This document shows, piece after piece, positions 5,081 to 5,294 of a DNA stretch of 5,294 nt (position 1 is the stretch's first letter; each line of letters begins with the position of its first letter). The position numbers and the translations under genes are program-made. The stretch is from positions 1 to 5,294 of the forward strand of contig DPWC01000008.1 of NCBI GenBank assembly GCA_003529305.1, in the 5' to 3' direction. The notes beneath the pieces are model-generated. The model was not told the DNA's origin. It ran no database searches and saw only the letters and a list, made by a program, of their open reading frames with translations. Source of the stretch: Actinomycetota bacterium. Its GTDB lineage: Bacteria > Actinomycetota > Actinomycetes > UBA12327.

Positions 5081-5294
5081 TCGTGGGCAGTGGCTTGATC
5101 GGCGCGAGCCTCGGTTTGGCGCTGTCCGCGCAGGGCTGGCGGGGGCACCTTCGCGATGTTGCTGAATTGGCGCTGTCACAGGCGGTCTCGTTGGGGGCCG
5201 GAGTATCCACGCCGCCGTCCGATGTCCAGGCAGTGAGCTTGGTGGCGATTTGCGTACCACCCAGCGCAGTCGCCGAGCTCGTTGTGGAGGTGGC
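5077..5294 (+). CDS. tyrA: Prephenate dehydrogenase, N-terminal part (start uncertain, 3' end outside window)
   Basis: The start of a TyrA-family dehydrogenase, which oxidatively decarboxylates prephenate to 4-hydroxyphenylpyruvate. The Rossmann motif VIVGSGLIGASLGLAL (GxGxxG) begins at 5077. A second strand ends near LRDVAE, with an aspartate compatible with NAD preference, and VAICVPPSAVAELV follows, typical of the family. The frame stays open to base 5294. The start is a real problem: GTG 5077 is the first in-frame start codon after TAA 5047-5049, yet it places the initiator inside the first beta strand, with no Shine-Dalgarno at normal distance. ATG 5057 has a good site but is in another frame and stops at 5078-5080. 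Possibilities are true initiation at GTG 5077, a nonsense mutation in a longer gene, or a one-base indel or sequencing error. The TyrA identity is well supported by motif and by position after aroH. Confidence 0.8.
   Translation, partial: MIVGSGLIGASLGLALSAQGWRGHLRDVAELALSQAVSLGAGVSTPPSDVQAVSLVAICVPPSAVAELVVEV

Overview
The window is a stretch of actinobacterial core chromosome. All genes lie on the plus strand and are tightly packed. The assignment rests on gene order (ald, xerD, a parA-like gene, scpA, scpB, a RluB-type pseudouridine synthase, aroH, tyrA), moderately high GC, frequent GTG starts and the AroH-type chorismate mutase. From memory, streptomycetes and mycobacteria carry related scpAB neighbourhoods. 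The order or family of the host cannot be fixed from this sequence.

Layout: the window opens inside alanine dehydrogenase (last 102 codons, 1-309). Its stop overlaps the GTG start of a XerD-type tyrosine recombinase (306-1262). A 116-bp gap follows, holding the second copy of a 17-bp tandem duplication and an imperfect 14-bp inverted repeat. Next come a ParA-family ATPase (1379-2239), ScpA (2246-3169), ScpB (3166-3801, GTGA overlap with scpA) and an S4-domain pseudouridine synthase (3824-4576). After a 45-bp gap come chorismate mutase AroH (4622-4984) and the beginning of prephenate dehydrogenase TyrA, which runs off the right edge.

How they work together: xerD, parA and scpAB form a chromosome-dynamics block covering dimer resolution, a ParA ATPase and the two non-SMC subunits of condensin. 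The pseudouridine synthase modifies 23S rRNA. AroH and TyrA are consecutive steps from chorismate to prephenate to 4-hydroxyphenylpyruvate, the tyrosine branch. Four-base GTGA stop/start overlaps at ald/xerD and scpA/scpB, with another possible one at 4981-4984 after aroH, point to translational coupling. No gap has a convincing intrinsic terminator with a T-run, so a long polycistronic transcript is plausible but unproven.

The most unusual spot is the tyrA start. The TyrA frame is open back to a GTG overlapping the aroH stop, but an in-frame TAA at 5047-5049 interrupts it. The remaining candidate starts are either out of frame or leave almost nothing before the nucleotide-binding strand. I see no sign of a mobile element, CRISPR array, defence system, toxin-antitoxin pair or RNA gene, and no clearly new multi-gene system. 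What is left to check is small-scale structure at the gene junctions.
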